Source: Verrucomicrobiota bacterium (GTDB lineage Bacteria; Verrucomicrobiota; Verrucomicrobiia; Opitutales; Opitutaceae). Taken from it: a stretch of DNA of 38,342 nt. Location: assembly GCA_019136515.1 (NCBI GenBank), contig JAGVUB010000151.1:1-38342 (forward strand). Reading direction: 5' to 3'. The position numbers and the translations under genes are program-made. The notes under the pieces were generated by a model, which was not told the DNA's origin, ran no database searches, and worked only from the letters and a program-made list of their open reading frames with translations. Below are positions 36,319-38,342 of this stretch, piece after piece. Positions within the stretch are counted from its first letter, which is position 1, and each line of letters begins with the position of its first letter.

Positions 36319-36530
36319 GAGGCCGCAGTCCGCGCGGAGTGGCAAGCGTGACGGTGCGGCGGTGGGGGCGGGACCGGCGGGTGGGCAGAGGACGGAGGCG
36401 GCCGGGACGAGGGGGTGCAGCACGGACGATGCGGGCGGGCCGGTCGGTGCTGCTGCGTCTGGAAAAGATGGAGCCAATTGGAGTCGGCGCGCGCTCGACA
36501 GGTGCGGCGCGGGGCGCTGTGGTCGCGGGC
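36319..36530. other. Divergent intergenic region rarA/rhomboid
   Basis: About 210 very GC-rich bases lie between the divergent starts. Both neighbouring frames stay open into it, so its length depends on the starts chosen. No convincing promoter boxes or repeats were found; the short TGGAAAAGATGGAGCCAATT stretch is the only A/T-richer part. Confidence 0.45.
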
Positions 36531-37229
36531 ATGTTGCTGCTGAAGGACTCGGAGGAGCGGTGGCGTTTTCCGCTGGTGACGGTGCTGATCATCGTCGCCT
36601 GCGGGCTGGTGTTCTGGTGGGAACAGCGGCTGGGCGAGGCCGGGCTGCGGCAGGCGTTCTTGCGCTGGGGCTTTGTGCCGGCCAAGGCGCACGCGGCGCT
36701 CCAGCACGGCGACAAGCTCGGGATCCGCGACGCGGTGGTGACGCTCTTCACCAGCCAGTTCCTGCACGGTGGCTGGTTGCATGTGATCGGAAACCTATGG
36801 GCGTTGTGGATCTTCGGCGACAACGTGGAGGACCGCTTCGGGCGCCGGCTGTACCTCGGGTTCTACCTCGCGTGCGGGGTGGCGGCGGCGGTGGCGCACG
36901 GGTTGATGGCGAGCACGAGCCCGTTGCCGGCGATCGGCGCATCCGGGGCGATCAGCGGCGTGATGGGCGCCTACCTCGTCTGGTGCTGGCGGTCGCGGGT
37001 GACGTTGCTGGTGCCCATCGTGATCATACCGCTGCCGATCAAGGTGCCGGCGGTGGCCTACCTGTTGTTCTGGATCGCCACGCAGTGGCTGGCTGCGGCG
37101 GCGACGCTCGGCCAGTCGGTCCACCTCGGCGGGGTCGCGTGGTGGGCGCACATCGGCGGGTTCACCTGCGGCGCGCTCGGGGCGTTGTGCGTGCGCCCGC
37201 TCACGGAGCGCGAGGCGAAGCTGGGCTGA
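36531..37229 (+). CDS. Rhomboid-family intramembrane serine protease
   Basis: Rhomboids cleave substrate proteins within the membrane by a Ser-His dyad. The ATG giving MLLLKDSEERWRFPLVTVLI is preferred; it places the first helix after a short cytoplasmic stretch, while upstream codons encode arginine-rich sequence. In the 232-residue product the motifs are complete: HVIGNLWALWIFGDNVEDRF (loop 1 and helix 2, with His84 and Asn88), GASGAISGVMGAYL with the nucleophile Ser138, and WWAHIGGFTCGAL with His207. Six to seven helices are apparent, and the sequence between helices 4 and 5 (VTLLVPIVIIPLPIKVPAV) is typical of the large bacterial rhomboid group. Substrate unknown. Confidence 0.92.
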   Translation: MLLLKDSEERWRFPLVTVLIIVACGLVFWWEQRLGEAGLRQAFLRWGFVPAKAHAALQHGDKLGIRDAVVTLFTSQFLHGGWLHVIGNLWALWIFGDNVEDRFGRRLYLGFYLACGVAAAVAHGLMASTSPLPAIGASGAISGVMGAYLVWCWRSRVTLLVPIVIIPLPIKVPAVAYLLFWIATQWLAAAATLGQSVHLGGVAWWAHIGGFTCGALGALCVRPLTEREAKLG

Positions 37230-37236
37230 GACGCGC

Positions 37237-38259
37237 TCAGCGGCCGACGGCGAGGTCTTGCGCAGCGCCGATGGTGGAGCCGGGGATCGGGCCGAGGCCG
37301 AGAAGCTGGAGGCACACGTTGCCGGCCTCGCCGTTGCGGATCGGCTGCGGGCCGGCGTCGTAGCCGGGACGGCCGGAGCCGGGGTTGGCGCGGGTGGCGG
37401 GATTGAGCGCGTAGAGATCGGCACCGCCGGTCACGCCCGGGCCCCAGACGTAGAACGGGATCGTGTAGTCGACGGCCAGCGTGGGGTCGCCGTGGTTTTT
37501 CTCGAAGCCGCCGTGGTCGGCCGTGAACACGATTGCAGTGCGGCCGGCGAGGGCGGGGGACTCGTCGACGAGGCGGAAGAGCACGCCGAGCTCGTTGTCG
37601 ATGCGGAGGAGGGCGTTGCTGTAGGGACTGCCCGGAGTCGGATCCCAGCCGAGCGCGTGGCCGACGGAGTCGAGGTCGGTGAGGTGGAGAAAGGCGTAGC
37701 GGGCCGGCTGGGCGCGCTGGTCGGCGGCGAGCTGGGCGACGAGCGCGGCGGTGTTCCCGTCGTGGCGATAGAGGTCGATCTTGTTGCGGCCGTGGTCGGG
37801 GCCGGTCGTGTCGGGCGCGCCGTTGGCGGCGTCCCAGCTGGCGGCGAAGAGGGCGAACTTGCTCTTGCTCACGTAAGCGGCGGTGCGCAGGCCGTGGTCG
37901 TGGGCGACGTCGAACACGCCGGCGATGTAGGCGCCCTTGTTGGTGGCGAGCGTCTGCCCCGGCGCGGGGTCGGTGTTGTTGGACCAGTTGTGGCCGGCAG
38001 GGCCGGCGATGCCGCGGCCGGTGAGCTGGGTGGTGTGGTTGGGCAGGGTGATGGAAAAGTCGAAGTCGCAGCGGGCGTTGTCGGTGCCGGCGCCCTGGAG
38101 GCGCAGCCGGGTGAAGTTGGGTAGCGAGGTGGCCGACAGCGCGGTGACGGCGGCGGTGCGGAGGCCGTCGACGCTGACGTGGATGACGTAGCGGACGGGT
38201 TCGGCGGCGAGGCCGGCGACGCCGAGCAGGAGGGCCGGGAGAAGACGGAGGAATGTCAT
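37237..38259 (-). CDS. Exported type I phosphodiesterase / nucleotide pyrophosphatase family protein
   Basis: A member of the alkaline-phosphatase superfamily, hydrolysing phosphate mono- or diesters with two zinc ions. The 340-residue product has a signal peptide (MTFLRLLPALLLGVAGLAAE). The metal and catalytic residues are in family order: Asp31 (SVDGLR), nucleophile Thr71 (SITLPNHTTQLTG), Asp197 and His201 (LTDLDSVGHALG), Asp248 and His249 (FTADHGG) and His256 (FEKNHGD). The segment is shorter than eukaryotic NPPs (no somatomedin or nuclease domains). It converges on the rhomboid gene with a seven-base gap. The natural substrate is not indicated; scavenging of phosphate esters is a guess. 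Confidence 0.92.
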   Translation of the reverse strand: MTFLRLLPALLLGVAGLAAEPVRYVIHVSVDGLRTAAVTALSATSLPNFTRLRLQGAGTDNARCDFDFSITLPNHTTQLTGRGIAGPAGHNWSNNTDPAPGQTLATNKGAYIAGVFDVAHDHGLRTAAYVSKSKFALFAASWDAANGAPDTTGPDHGRNKIDLYRHDGNTAALVAQLAADQRAQPARYAFLHLTDLDSVGHALGWDPTPGSPYSNALLRIDNELGVLFRLVDESPALAGRTAIVFTADHGGFEKNHGDPTLAVDYTIPFYVWGPGVTGGADLYALNPATRANPGSGRPGYDAGPQPIRNGEAGNVCLQLLGLGPIPGSTIGAAQDLAVGR

Positions 38260-38342
38260 CGGGTGGGCGGTTGGGGCCGGGACACAACCTTGGTCGGGAG
38301 CCTGGGCGCGCGCGAGAAAAGTGTTTGGCGGCGGAGCGCGGG
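38260..38342. other. Window end, upstream of the phosphodiesterase gene
   Basis: The last 83 bases are the leader region of the phosphodiesterase gene on the - strand. No gene is complete here and no clear promoter was found; an AAAAGTGTTTGG stretch is the only A/T-richer part. Confidence 0.4.

Overview
The window is about 38 kb of GC-rich DNA (roughly two thirds G+C by eye). It most resembles Verrucomicrobiota, probably Opitutales/Opitutaceae. That placement is an inference from three things: the merged S10-spc-alpha gene order ending in rplQ, the style of the sugar genes (an SGLT-type symporter, a divergent LacI-type regulator and an exported mutarotase), and the scarcity of Shine-Dalgarno sites. 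No rRNA, tRNA, CRISPR array, transposase or phage gene was seen.

Region 1 (1-17398, + strand) is one long translation/transcription/secretion cluster: fusA (its start lies outside the window), rpsJ, rplC, rplD, rplW, rplB, rpsS, rplV, rpsC, rplP, rpmC, rpsQ, rplN, rplX, rplE, rpsN, rpsH, rplF, rplR, rpsE, rplO, secY, an adenylate-kinase-like gene, map, rpsM, rpsK, rpsD, rpoA and rplQ. Genes are tightly spaced and several overlap by 1 or 4 bases. rpmD, infA and rpmJ are missing from their usual slots. fusA and rplN each carry an out-of-frame deletion inside a universally conserved stretch, which looks more like sequence or assembly error than biology. The gene between secY and map occupies the adk position but has lost the P-loop and the LID domain.

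Region 2 (17399-21717, + strand) holds a small membrane-anchored zinc-ribbon protein, guaA, an exported protein of unknown function and hisD, closed by a strong hairpin shared with the convergent arabinose genes.

Region 3 (21765-30831) is a complete L-arabinose module. On the - strand, in order of transcription, lie an SGLT-type sodium/sugar symporter, then araB, araA, a secreted protein of unknown function, araD and an exported aldose 1-epimerase. A LacI-family regulator gene diverges from the symporter. The same 30-base block sits upstream of the symporter and again upstream of araB. It contains the 13-bp palindrome CTTGACAGTCAAG, which overlaps the -35 hexamer of a putative promoter (TTGACT-N17-TTTACC). 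The two copies predict one regulon under the local regulator.

Region 4 (30890-38259) is housekeeping and envelope biology: an L,D-transpeptidase, an ABC-2 exporter (permease and ATPase overlapping by 4 bases), a small exported protein with its own terminator, the AAA+ ATPase RarA, a rhomboid protease and an exported type I phosphodiesterase/phosphatase. A large inverted repeat built from CACGGAT units lies between the transpeptidase and the exporter.
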